From Vibrio sp. MEBiC08052 (GTDB lineage Bacteria; Pseudomonadota; Gammaproteobacteria; Enterobacterales; Vibrionaceae): 33,412 bases of DNA. The DNA is taken from positions 3,687,013-3,720,424 of the forward strand of contig NZ_KQ947475.1 of assembly GCF_001506075.1 (NCBI RefSeq), written 5' to 3'. Numbering within the stretch: the stretch's first letter is position 1; every line of letters begins with the position of its first letter. Both the position numbers and the translations under genes were made by a program. Below are positions 17,000 through 24,374 of this stretch, one piece after another. The notes under the pieces are model-generated. The model did not search any database, had not been told where the DNA came from, and was given only the letters and a program-made list of their open reading frames with translations.

Positions 17000-18040
17000 T
17001 CAGAATGTGAATGACAGTGCAAGTGTGAAGATATGACTGTCATTCTCAATCGGTGCCGTCTGTATCTGCGTAAAATGACCACTGAGTGGTGTGCGCGGGC
17101 TGCGAACATATTCCCACTCTGCATTCATGACTAACCGTGGCGTGAGCGGATAACGCATCCCTATCAGGTAAGTTTGGTTTGCGTGGCCGCGCAACTGCCC
17201 GTACTGAACATAAGGGAGCCAACTGCCCATATCCCGCGAGATACCAATGTACCAGTCTGCAAAGAGTCCCGAGTCATACAGCGTTTCCACCGTCATATTG
17301 TAGCCGCGATACAAATAGTTGAATCCGACCGACAACATATCCAGGTCATAATGATAAACCGTGTTGCCGTTCTGTTTCTGATCTGAGTCCACCGACAAAT
17401 AGGATAGGTGGAGTTGATGATCGTCTTGAAACAGATCTACGGTTAAGCCATAAGCACCGTCACTATCAAGTGTGAAAGGTTTGCCGAAGAATTGATAATC
17501 ATTTTTTTCTGCTGCGGCAATATAAGGGGAAATTTTGAGTTGTAATTGCTCTGTCGGCCAGTATTGCCACTCGTATGCTGCACCACTGTAATGTGTCACC
17601 CCGGCAAAACTGTCATATATGTCATGGGGCGGACGAATCCACGGATAGGCTGCCGATACATAATAATACTCTGACAGCAAAAACATTGGGATTCTGAGTC
17701 GGCCGAGTTTCAGGGTTGAATTACCTTGTGTATAAGCCAGATAAGCCCATTCCAGCTCCGGATCTGAATAATTGTCTTGAGGGCGTTTAACAGCCTGAAT
17801 CGAACTGCGAAACTGATCATTGATGACCCAGTCGAGTTGCAGGCCGAGTGTACTGTCACAGTCTGCGCATAATTCATCATGTATATCCCGGTAAGCAAAG
17901 ACGGGCACGCGACTGTCAGAACGGCTGAGACTGAATGTACCAAAGCCGCTGAGACGAATGGTGTCATTAAATTCGTACTGTTGTGCACTGGTTTGGAGCG
18001 TGACCATCCAGATTAAGATCAATAATTTCCAATGCTTCAT
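17000..18040 (-). CDS. Outer-membrane beta-barrel (porin-like) protein
   Basis: 346 residues beginning with a Sec signal peptide (MKHWKLLILIWMVTLQTSAQ). Alternating aromatic/polar strands and the terminal LALSFTF, ending in Phe, are typical of outer-membrane barrels folded by BAM. It has two close cysteines (CADC) early in the mature part. The ATG overlaps the stop codon of the upstream binding-protein gene in an ATGA overlap, so the two are translationally coupled. I infer a role in delivering or sensing the ligand of that protein. Confidence 0.75.
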   Translation of the reverse strand: MKHWKLLILIWMVTLQTSAQQYEFNDTIRLSGFGTFSLSRSDSRVPVFAYRDIHDELCADCDSTLGLQLDWVINDQFRSSIQAVKRPQDNYSDPELEWAYLAYTQGNSTLKLGRLRIPMFLLSEYYYVSAAYPWIRPPHDIYDSFAGVTHYSGAAYEWQYWPTEQLQLKISPYIAAAEKNDYQFFGKPFTLDSDGAYGLTVDLFQDDHQLHLSYLSVDSDQKQNGNTVYHYDLDMLSVGFNYLYRGYNMTVETLYDSGLFADWYIGISRDMGSWLPYVQYGQLRGHANQTYLIGMRYPLTPRLVMNAEWEYVRSPRTPLSGHFTQIQTAPIENDSHIFTLALSFTF

Positions 18041-18477
18041 AGCGAGTCCTCGTCACCCAAACGATAAAGAATGCGAACCTGATCTGAAAGCCAATCCTGA
18101 GGAATATAGACAATGCCGTTGGGGTGATCGTCCAGCCACTGACTGATGGTATTCATATCCTCATTGTATAGTTCATAAGGGGGGATAAATTTACCGGAGA
18201 AGCTTTGTCTGGCTCGAATGGCCTGCATTTGTGCCGGTGATTTCCCCAGTAGGCGATGGTAAAAATGAGCCCTGATAGTCGAGTCGGCAGGCAAGTCGGC
18301 CAATTGAACATGAGTGCCGTGAATATGGGTCAACCGCCCCCGGTAGAGCATTTTGACCTGAGCATCGGTTAATAACGGGAGAGCGTCCGACTTGGTAATA
18401 ATCGCGAATTGATCTGCAATACAAGGTGTACTGAATAATAAAATACAAACCATCCACCAAGTTCCGACAATACGCAA
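18037..18477 (-). CDS. Periplasmic phosphate/type 2 binding-protein-like protein
   Basis: 146 residues with a signal peptide (cut probable after PCIAD). The mature part resembles the short PstS-like/PBP-superfamily proteins of Vibrio and Shewanella: ALPLLTDAQVKMLYRGRL, then RAHFYHRLLGKSPAQMQAIR, then NGIVYIPQDW near the end. It starts at TTG 18477, supported by GGAGA eight bases upstream; the next Met (18453) lacks a spaced ribosome-binding site. It is divergent from the hybrid kinase gene (101-base shared promoter region), which suggests it presents a ligand to that kinase. The ligand is not known. Confidence 0.75.
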   Translation of the reverse strand: MRIVGTWWMVCILLFSTPCIADQFAIITKSDALPLLTDAQVKMLYRGRLTHIHGTHVQLADLPADSTIRAHFYHRLLGKSPAQMQAIRARQSFSGKFIPPYELYNEDMNTISQWLDDHPNGIVYIPQDWLSDQVRILYRLGDEDSL

Positions 18478-18578
18478 ATACAGTTCTCCGTTGCAATGAG
18501 ATTAAGTTCGGGCAAGTCATTCTATAACGTCTATATTTAAAAAGTAGGTCAGCCTCGTAAAGTTTCAAGGAAGAAATT

Positions 18579-21236
18579 ATGTCGGTACTCAAATGCTTAT
18601 CGATAAAAAACCGACTGATAGTGTTATGCATCGTGCCAGTCATCATCATCAGTTGGGGTGCATATCAGTGGTTCATGCAAGTCGAAAACCGAATGAGCGG
18701 GTACGCCAATACGATATCTCGCATCTCAATCTTAGAGAAAGTCTCTACATTATCTGATCAATTTTACCAGTTGCTGAATCTCAGACAAGAAACCGGTGTG
18801 ATCGAATCTCATCAATTGTCACTGTTTCATCAGACAACGAAAGACATTGCTGCCGCGCTCAAGCAAAGTCAAGGCGGTGTGTTGGCCCACGGTGACCAGC
18901 AGGTGATGGTCTCCAATCTCGATGAACTGTCAAAACTGACAGAACGGCTGTCCGGTATTCAGGATGATGCATTGATGGCTCAGTCATTGTGGGGATTTGA
19001 TTTAATCTATGAAATGATGGTCGCTTTGCAAAAGCAGTCGGGCTATTTAGCGCCCACTCATATCTATCAAATGGAAACAACGTTTGGTCAGTTAAGCTGG
19101 TTTCTGTACTGGATTGAACGAGAAACGTGGTTAATGCAGGAGATCCGCAACAAGCATCGGGTCGATGCCTTTATGCGTCAAGAATATTTTGAAATTATTG
19201 CGAGACAGCAAACCTACATGGAATATTTTATCAATTTCGGTGCCAGCGATGCGCAACTGAATCAGATGACCAAGTTTCTGTCTCAGCAAGAATTTCAACA
19301 GGCCAGTGTTTTGAGAGACAAGGTGCTTTATGACCGGATTGAGCCTCAGCTTCTCGATAAATATATTACCAGCCTTGAACGCAAGCAGGGTGCATTGCGT
19401 CAGCTTGTACTCGGTTACGCCAAGTCGTTATCGCAGAAAATCCAGATACTGGTGAATCGCGATGAACAGTTTATCTATATGGCGATTATGTTGGTAACCC
19501 TGACGTTGTCTGGCTTGATCTTGCTGAGTATTAGCACCTCATATCGTATTTCTACCCGATTGAGCCGGATCTTACATGCGATGGCACAGATCAATGAAAA
19601 GTCGCAGTTCAGCCATGTGGAGAAGATTCCTGTTGACGGTTATGACGAATTTGCTCGTTTTGCAATCGGCATGAATGATGTGATGCAAACGTTGACTGAG
19701 CAGAAAGTTCATCTGGTGCAAGCCAAAGAAGAAGCCGTCTCTGCCAATCGGGCAAAAAGCGCCTTTCTTGCCAATATGTCCCATGAAATTCGGACCCCGC
19801 TGAATGGGATTATCGGTTTAACGGAAATGCTCAGGATGCACGAGCTGACCGCGGCACAAAAAGAAGTGATTGCGGATATTGAAGTCTCCTCGCAAACCTT
19901 GTTGATTCTTATCAACGATATTTTAGATCTATCAAAAATTGAATCCGGCCGACTGACGATTTCACCGCACTCGTTCAATGTAAAAGAGCTCGTCTATGAC
20001 GCAGTCAATATGCTGAATTCCAAAGCTGTTGCCCAATTCAACGAACTGCAAATCTCACTCGATCCGAAATTACCGACTCTGGTGATTGCGGATGAGTTTC
20101 GTATCAGACAAATTTTAATGAATCTCCTGTCGAATGCCGTGAAATTTACTCGTGAGGGTAAGATCAGAACGGAAACCATCTTTCAGGAGGCAGATTCAAC
20201 ATTGATTTGCCGCATCAAAGATACCGGGATTGGCATTGAGCCGGAGAAAATCGAGCAGATATTTGAGCCGTTTAGCCAAGAGGATGACAGTATCACGCGG
20301 CGTTATGGCGGTACTGGATTAGGGTTGCCGATCTGTAAGCAATTACTGACACTGATGAATGGTTCGCTGACGGTTGAGTCGGTCAAGGGCAAAGGGAGTA
20401 GTTTTGAGGTAAGAATCCCGCTCAAGCTGCCTGCGGAGCAGCCGAAATCTGAGCCATTTGCATTTCGCGCATTGCTGATTTCAAACAGTTCAGTGTACAG
20501 TGCGCAAATTCATCAGGAGTGCCAACGACTCGGCGGTGAGCTGAACAGAGTCGAATCATTGGATGATATTGGCCAGAAGCTTGACCGCTCATTAGATATT
20601 ATCTTGTATTGCCCTTGCCTGACACGCAATGCCAACCAAGATATTGAAAAGCTACGTCAGCTTTTCCCATCGGTAAGAATTGTTACTTGTCAGCATCATT
20701 TATTTTTAAATCGGGCGTTGGTAAGCCTGACCGATGCAAATATTACCCTGCCGTTTTTAGGAGCCCGAATGGAATCGGCACTGCGGGATACCCATCCGGC
20801 ACTGCATCAACCCGCGCAGGGAAAAAGCAAAGTAGCGGCCGCCCAGCTGACTAAACGAATTTTAGTGGTGGAAGATAATCTGATGAATCAGAAGATTGCC
20901 AGTTTCTTTCTCGATAAAGCTGATTTTGAATATACCGTGGTCAATAACGGTCAGGAAGCATTAGATGTCATGACACAGGGCGGTCAGTATACCGCAGTAT
21001 TGATGGATTGCATGATGCCCGTGATGGATGGTTTTACGGCTACACGCAAAATCCGTCACTGGGAAATTGAAAATCAACGCGGGCATGTCCCGATCATTGC
21101 ACTGACGGCCAGTGTGCTCGATGAAGATATTACCAAGTGTTATGAGGCAGGTATGGATGCATACCTGCCAAAACCTTATAAAGCGGAACAACTGCTCGAA
21201 ATGCTTAACTCGCTTCAGGTGTCGTCATCCCGATGA
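18579..21236 (+). CDS. Hybrid sensor histidine kinase/response regulator
   Basis: Inner-membrane sensor of 885 residues. TM1 is at about 12-30, then a helical periplasmic domain of about 270 residues, TM2 at about 305-325, and a HAMP-like linker. HisKA carries the phospho-acceptor H402 in FLANMSHEIRTPLNGIIG. The HATPase has N-box NLLSNAVKFT and G-boxes DTGIGIEPEKI and GGTGLGLPI. After a degenerate receiver-like stretch (about 630-740) comes a receiver domain with acidic VVEDN, phospho-acceptor D810 (VLMDCMMPVMDG) and KP in AYLPKPY. There is no Hpt domain, so a separate phosphotransfer protein is needed. Divergent neighbours encode a periplasmic binding protein and an outer-membrane barrel. 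AAGGAAGAAATT precedes the ATG. Confidence 0.92.
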   Translation: MSVLKCLSIKNRLIVLCIVPVIIISWGAYQWFMQVENRMSGYANTISRISILEKVSTLSDQFYQLLNLRQETGVIESHQLSLFHQTTKDIAAALKQSQGGVLAHGDQQVMVSNLDELSKLTERLSGIQDDALMAQSLWGFDLIYEMMVALQKQSGYLAPTHIYQMETTFGQLSWFLYWIERETWLMQEIRNKHRVDAFMRQEYFEIIARQQTYMEYFINFGASDAQLNQMTKFLSQQEFQQASVLRDKVLYDRIEPQLLDKYITSLERKQGALRQLVLGYAKSLSQKIQILVNRDEQFIYMAIMLVTLTLSGLILLSISTSYRISTRLSRILHAMAQINEKSQFSHVEKIPVDGYDEFARFAIGMNDVMQTLTEQKVHLVQAKEEAVSANRAKSAFLANMSHEIRTPLNGIIGLTEMLRMHELTAAQKEVIADIEVSSQTLLILINDILDLSKIESGRLTISPHSFNVKELVYDAVNMLNSKAVAQFNELQISLDPKLPTLVIADEFRIRQILMNLLSNAVKFTREGKIRTETIFQEADSTLICRIKDTGIGIEPEKIEQIFEPFSQEDDSITRRYGGTGLGLPICKQLLTLMNGSLTVESVKGKGSSFEVRIPLKLPAEQPKSEPFAFRALLISNSSVYSAQIHQECQRLGGELNRVESLDDIGQKLDRSLDIILYCPCLTRNANQDIEKLRQLFPSVRIVTCQHHLFLNRALVSLTDANITLPFLGARMESALRDTHPALHQPAQGKSKVAAAQLTKRILVVEDNLMNQKIASFFLDKADFEYTVVNNGQEALDVMTQGGQYTAVLMDCMMPVMDGFTATRKIRHWEIENQRGHVPIIALTASVLDEDITKCYEAGMDAYLPKPYKAEQLLEMLNSLQVSSSR

Positions 21237-21266
21237 GCTGACAGGTCCTTATATCAGGGGGGGATC

Positions 21267-21734
21267 CTAACGGGTATTGTTATCTGTGCGATTGTTCAGC
21301 TCGCTGAGCGGTATCCAGCAGACTTGGACTCCGGCCTGATTGAACATATCCTGACTGACCTGAATTTTATCGCCCCAGCGGGAGAGAAAATCTTGGCTCT
21401 GCTCAGGGCAGTAAACCGTGGTGATGCCTGTCTGGATTATTTTGGCGGCACAGTTAGGGCAGGGAAAGTGTGTGACATAAATCTCACAACCATCCAGATC
21501 GCGTTTGGCGAAGAGGATCGCATTTTCTTCCGCGTGCAGGGTTTTCAGATATTTCATATCCCGGTCATCGATATCGACACTATCTGAGATGCCATGAGGA
21601 TAACCATTGAATCCGACCGAAACGATGCGGTTCTGTTTGGCAATTACGGCACCAACCTGAGTGGAAGGATCTTTACTCCAGGACGAGACCAGTTCGGCCA
21701 TCTGATAGAAGCGGTGAACCCATTTTGACATCAT
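21267..21734 (-). CDS. Deoxycytidylate (dCMP) deaminase family protein
   Basis: Zinc-dependent deaminase that would convert dCMP to dUMP for dTMP synthesis. 155 residues, with the zinc site formed by H67-A-E69 (LHAEENAILFAKRDL) and C92 and C95 in PCPNC. The region DPSTQVGAVIAKQNRIVSVG is typical of the dCMP deaminase (ComEB-like) group. Two adjacent ATGs (21734, 21731) are both possible. It is convergent with the kinase gene, leaving only 30 bases between them. Confidence 0.88.
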   Translation of the reverse strand: MMSKWVHRFYQMAELVSSWSKDPSTQVGAVIAKQNRIVSVGFNGYPHGISDSVDIDDRDMKYLKTLHAEENAILFAKRDLDGCEIYVTHFPCPNCAAKIIQTGITTVYCPEQSQDFLSRWGDKIQVSQDMFNQAGVQVCWIPLSELNNRTDNNTR

Positions 21735-21831
21735 TGTCTGACAACCCTATGTTATTTTCACTGATATTGATATCACGCAGTTTATATTGAATCCTGCACG
21801 GAGGGAACAGGGCGTCTTTTCGGATTATTTT

Positions 21832-21849
21832 TGTAAGAGATCTCTTACA
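21832..21849. promoter_or_regulatory. UvrY/VarA (GacA-type) binding box upstream of csrB
   Basis: TGTAAG-AGATCT-CTTACA is a perfect 18-bp palindrome matching the GacA/UvrY/VarA consensus TGTAAG-N6-CTTACA. It lies about 160 bases before the predicted csrB start, the usual placement for this distal activator site, with AT-rich (possibly IHF-bent) DNA between. Confidence 0.88.
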
Positions 21850-21975
21850 TAGATTGTGAGAAATGGCTGTTTATTTGTCAGCCTTATACGCAGTTTATAA
21901 TGTTAATCATATGATAAATATATATTTTTTTATTTTTGTGAAGTGCGTCGGGGTGATCGTTTCTGGCCCGACGAT

Positions 21976-22003
21976 TTGCACGAAAATCGAATTCGCGTAT
22001 TCT
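21976..22003 (+). promoter_or_regulatory. Predicted sigma-70 promoter of csrB
   Basis: A -35 TTGCAC (21976-21981) and -10 TATTCT (21998-22003) are separated by 16 bases. The start is expected at about G22010. Confidence 0.6.
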
Positions 22004-22009
22004 AAAACT

Positions 22010-22258
22010 GTCGGTAGGATGCTGGCAAGGAACAGGAAAGGCCCAGGGATTGGTCATCTTCAGGAAGAAGATTCGATGATTCAGGAAGACTCATCGGCAT
22101 GGATAGCAAAGGGACACACGCCAAGATGGCGATGTAATGGAATGCGCTGAAGGACTCAGCAGACTATCAGGGAATAGATGCAGGGAGCACATTGAGTAGC
22201 CGGATTGCTGCAAGTAAGAACAGAAACCCCATCAAGCCTCGCTTGATGGGGTTTTCTA
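22010..22258 (+). ncRNA. csrB: CsrB-family regulatory RNA (CsrA sponge)
   Basis: An RNA of about 250 nt that titrates the translational regulator CsrA. I count about a dozen GGA motifs, many as AGGA or GGGA. Several are presented in hairpin loops, for example ATCTTC-AGGAA-GAAGAT near 22057-22075 and CGATGA...TCATCG just after. The 3' portion GCAGGGAGCA...GAGTAGCCGGATTGCTGC closely resembles the end of E. coli csrB. It ends at a strong terminator. The UvrY/VarA box upstream fits the Gac/Var two-component control of this family. No open frame of note covers it. Confidence 0.88.
22224..22258 (+). terminator. Rho-independent terminator of csrB
   Basis: CCCCATCAAGC and GCTTGATGGGG pair over 11 bp around a 3-base loop, flanked by AAA/TTT, and followed by TTTTCTATTT. 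Confidence 0.92.
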
Positions 22259-22321
22259 TTTGCATTCCGGTTAGCGGCGTGTAGGATAAGCGGCGTTTTT
22301 CAACAGATGAAGGTGAAGTAT

Positions 22322-22447
22322 ATGCAAGCTGAGGTTACTTGGGTTGATGGATTGAGATTTATGGGTCAGTCCGCGTCGGGTCATTCAATCGTGATGGATG
22401 GCAGCGGTGGCAAAACGGCACCGAGTCCGATGGAGATTGGCGGGTAG
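22322..22447 (+). pseudogene. yhfA: Truncated 5' stub of the OsmC-family gene yhfA
   Basis: Reads MQAEVTWVDGLRFMGQSASG, then HSIVMDG and APSPMEIGG-stop: 41 codons. It aligns by eye with the start of E. coli YhfA (MQARVKWVEGLTFLGESASG ... APSPMEMVLMAAGGCS). The match ends abruptly after SPMEI, where island sequence begins. It keeps a ribosome-binding site (AAGGTGAAG). The rest of the gene lies at 29341-29648, joined to a foreign 5' part. Confidence 0.85.
22427..22438. other. Left island boundary (attL-like)
   Basis: CCGATGGAGATT is where similarity to yhfA stops. An imperfect direct copy, CCAATGGAAATGG, lies at the other junction (29334-29346). Without an empty-site comparison the exact crossover cannot be fixed. 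Confidence 0.5.
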
Positions 22448-22620
22448 AGCGGAAATTTAACAATTTAGATACATTTCCCCTGCATTTCTATCTATCCTTG
22501 ATCCTTCTTAAGCTCAATCCTGAAACTTAATCTGTGGTTGAAATGTAACCTTAGCTCGATTCTTTCTTTATCAAATTAGCAGTTTCAAAGAGGGGTAGGC
22601 GCTACCCACTCCTTTCTTTT
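22448..22620. other. Left end of the island, non-coding
   Basis: I see no gene here. A hairpin GGGTAG-gcg-CTACCC (22593-22607) sits just past the 3' end of the minus-strand LRAT-like gene and may end its transcript. Confidence 0.4.
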
Positions 22621-23082
22621 TTATACAACACAATCGTATTTACGAGCTGCATTGATAGCCATACACCCGATAAGCCCTCCTGCTAAGATAAACAGTAATG
22701 AGTTTTTCGATTGATGGCATTGAGCCAAAAGCAAACCTGCAATTGCACCCAGACTCGCCCCTTGCAACTGCTCGCTTGAAGGTTTTCCGTACAGTAGACT
22801 GGAAGCCACATGTTCGCAATTATTGTCCCATACCCCATATTTTTTAGCTTTCTTAATCAAGTGTTCTGCTTGGTTAAACAGTTCATTTTTCTTTTCTTCA
22901 CTTAGGTGGCTTAAGACTACCTTGATTGGTTTGCCATTTGCGTACTCTTCTAAGGCACAAATTTCTACATTACTATCTGGAGAGTTGTGAAGTACTCGCC
23001 CTTTATCCAGATAGATTCCGGCATGCTCCACGAATAGCTTTGAACGATAAAGTAGATCACCAATACTGAGTTTATTCTTCAT
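22621..23082 (-). CDS. LRAT-like (NlpC/P60-superfamily) protein with C-terminal membrane hairpin
   Basis: 153 residues. The first 100 carry the LRAT triad context: H20 in FVEHAGIYLDKG, H32 in VLHNS and C89 in DNNCEHVASSLLYGK (family NCEHF). Relatives are thiol hydrolases/acyltransferases acting on lipids or peptides. Residues about 106-148 form two hydrophobic segments (GASLGAIAGLLLAQ and LLFILAGGLIGCMAIN), anchoring it in the membrane. It is divergent from the XRE regulator over a 131-base region with a perfect operator-like repeat. Its function is unknown; in an island beside defence-like genes it may be a membrane-acting effector. Confidence 0.75.
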   Translation of the reverse strand: MKNKLSIGDLLYRSKLFVEHAGIYLDKGRVLHNSPDSNVEICALEEYANGKPIKVVLSHLSEEKKNELFNQAEHLIKKAKKYGVWDNNCEHVASSLLYGKPSSEQLQGASLGAIAGLLLAQCHQSKNSLLFILAGGLIGCMAINAARKYDCVV

Positions 23083-23124
23083 AATTTCCCCTTTTTGATT
23101 TAAAGTAAGTGTATTCTAAATTAA

Positions 23125-23153
23125 CATCTATATACGTAATAAGTATATAGATG
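23125..23153. promoter_or_regulatory. Operator-like inverted repeat between the LRAT and XRE genes
   Basis: CATCTATATAC (23125-23135) and GTATATAGATG (23143-23153) are perfect 11-bp complements separated by 7 bases. They lie in the middle of the divergent promoter region, as expected of the binding site of the adjacent XRE-family protein. Confidence 0.75.
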
Positions 23154-23213
23154 CATTTAATCTATACTCATGCACTTAATTGATCAAATATTTTTTTGTT
23201 ATTGGTGGTGAAA

Positions 23214-23603
23214 ATGCAAGATAAAATGGTTTCTTACTCATCGATTCTGGGTGTGGTCGTTGCGAATAAGCGCAAAGAGTTAGGTATTGAGCAGAGCGCG
23301 CTAGCTGAAAAAATGGGTCTTTCACAAGCTAGCTACAGTCGTTTGGAGTCCGGGAAGTCCACATTCTCTGTTGATCAGATGTTTGAATGTGCCAAAGCTC
23401 TTGGTATTGGTCCAAGCGAACTTTTCAGTTCAGTTGTGAATACAGTTAACAATCTCAAGGGAAGTGAACAGGTGTCTGTTCAAGCTCAACCTAGGGGGAA
23501 CGCAACAAAAGCTAAGTCTGAAGGGGGGAGTAACGTCGGTACTTTCATTGCTGGAGCTGCCTTGGGAGCATTAATAATTGGATTGGCTGGCAAGTCCAAA
23601 TAA
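23214..23603 (+). CDS. XRE-family regulator with C-terminal transmembrane tail
   Basis: 129 residues from ATG 23214; further in-frame starts exist at 23196 and 23226. Residues about 12-66 form an HTH_3 (Cro/C1-type) domain: VVANKRKELGIEQSALAEKM then GLSQASYSRLESGKSTF. A linker of about 40 polar residues leads to a glycine-rich hydrophobic segment at the C-terminus (GTFIAGAALGALIIGLAGKSK). A DNA-binding protein tethered to the membrane is unusual and pairs with a divergently encoded protein that is also membrane-anchored. It probably regulates the shared promoter region. Confidence 0.8.
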   Translation: MQDKMVSYSSILGVVVANKRKELGIEQSALAEKMGLSQASYSRLESGKSTFSVDQMFECAKALGIGPSELFSSVVNTVNNLKGSEQVSVQAQPRGNATKAKSEGGSNVGTFIAGAALGALIIGLAGKSK

Positions 23604-23682
23604 ACGTAACGAATATAAATGTAACTAATTGTATATTTGGGTATATTGCCGAAATTAAAAGTCAAAATGGTTTGGGTGTGCA

Positions 23683-24294
23683 GTGCTTCCAAGTTATCAG
23701 GATTTAATGAAGCCAGTGTTAGAGGCTGCGAAGAATGAAGAAGTTAAGCTTAGCAACGTTGTCGAGTTGCTAGCGGAGCAATTCAATCTGTCAGAAGACG
23801 AGAGAACGGAGCTTCTTCCCAGCGGGCGACAAGCCGCTTTCACGAACCGAGTTGGATGGGCCAAAACCTATCTAGCGAAAGCAGGCCTTTTGGACTCAAC
23901 AAGGCGTGGCCATTTCGTGATAACAGACTTGGGGAAAGAAGCTCTAAACAGTGGCGAAGAGATCAATAACCAATACCTTAAACGTTTTGATGATTTCAAT
24001 GCGTTCACCAAGCAAAAGAACGGTGACTCAGACAAAGTCGAAGATACAAGTGTGTCTAATAGCGAAGCGACGCCTGAGGGTCCAAATGGTCGTTGGCGTG
24101 AATATAGCTATGATGAAATCATCTCTAGAGATAAGACGAATCTAGATATTACTCGGTTGAAGGGTGAGTCACTAGAAGACACAGAAAATCTTCAGCCACC
24201 AGCTGTAATTGTTAGTGAAATAGTAGAGCTATTAACGGCCGCACTAGAAGAATTTAAAAGTGTAGAAGAAGCTCTTGTAGAAGAGGAAGATTGA
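23683..24294 (+). CDS. Mrr N-terminal winged-helix protein with HsdM-like C-terminal tail
   Basis: 203 residues starting at GTG 23683, which aligns MLPSYQDLMKPVLEAA with the Mrr start TVPTYDKFIEPVL. Residues 1-95 are an Mrr_N winged helix (RVGWAKTYLAKAGLLDSTRR, GHFVITDLGKEAL). The Mrr nuclease domain is missing. After a polar linker, residues about 135-203 (RWREYSYDEIISRDKTNLDI, LKGESLEDTENLQPP, EIVELLTAALEEF) closely resemble the C-terminus of type I methyltransferase subunits (HsdM), without any SAM or NPPY motif. It precedes the giant ATPase gene by 80 bases, with a terminator between. It may be a real adaptor/DNA-reader or the product of a deletion fusing two restriction genes. Confidence 0.75.
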   Translation: MLPSYQDLMKPVLEAAKNEEVKLSNVVELLAEQFNLSEDERTELLPSGRQAAFTNRVGWAKTYLAKAGLLDSTRRGHFVITDLGKEALNSGEEINNQYLKRFDDFNAFTKQKNGDSDKVEDTSVSNSEATPEGPNGRWREYSYDEIISRDKTNLDITRLKGESLEDTENLQPPAVIVSEIVELLTAALEEFKSVEEALVEEED

Positions 24295-24319
24295 TTTCAA
24301 GTTAATAGTATTGTGACTA

Positions 24320-24348
24320 ACAGGTTGCTATATGCAGCCTGTTTTTTT
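24320..24348 (+). terminator. Terminator between the winged-helix gene and the giant ATPase gene
   Basis: ACAGGTTGC and GCAGCCTGT pair over 9 positions (one wobble) around TATAT, and a run of 7 T follows. It lies 27 bases before the TTG start of the next gene, so it must cut or attenuate transcription into that gene. Confidence 0.85.
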
Positions 24349-24374
24349 AGTTTGTTTTTTGATAGGGGCTCGCT

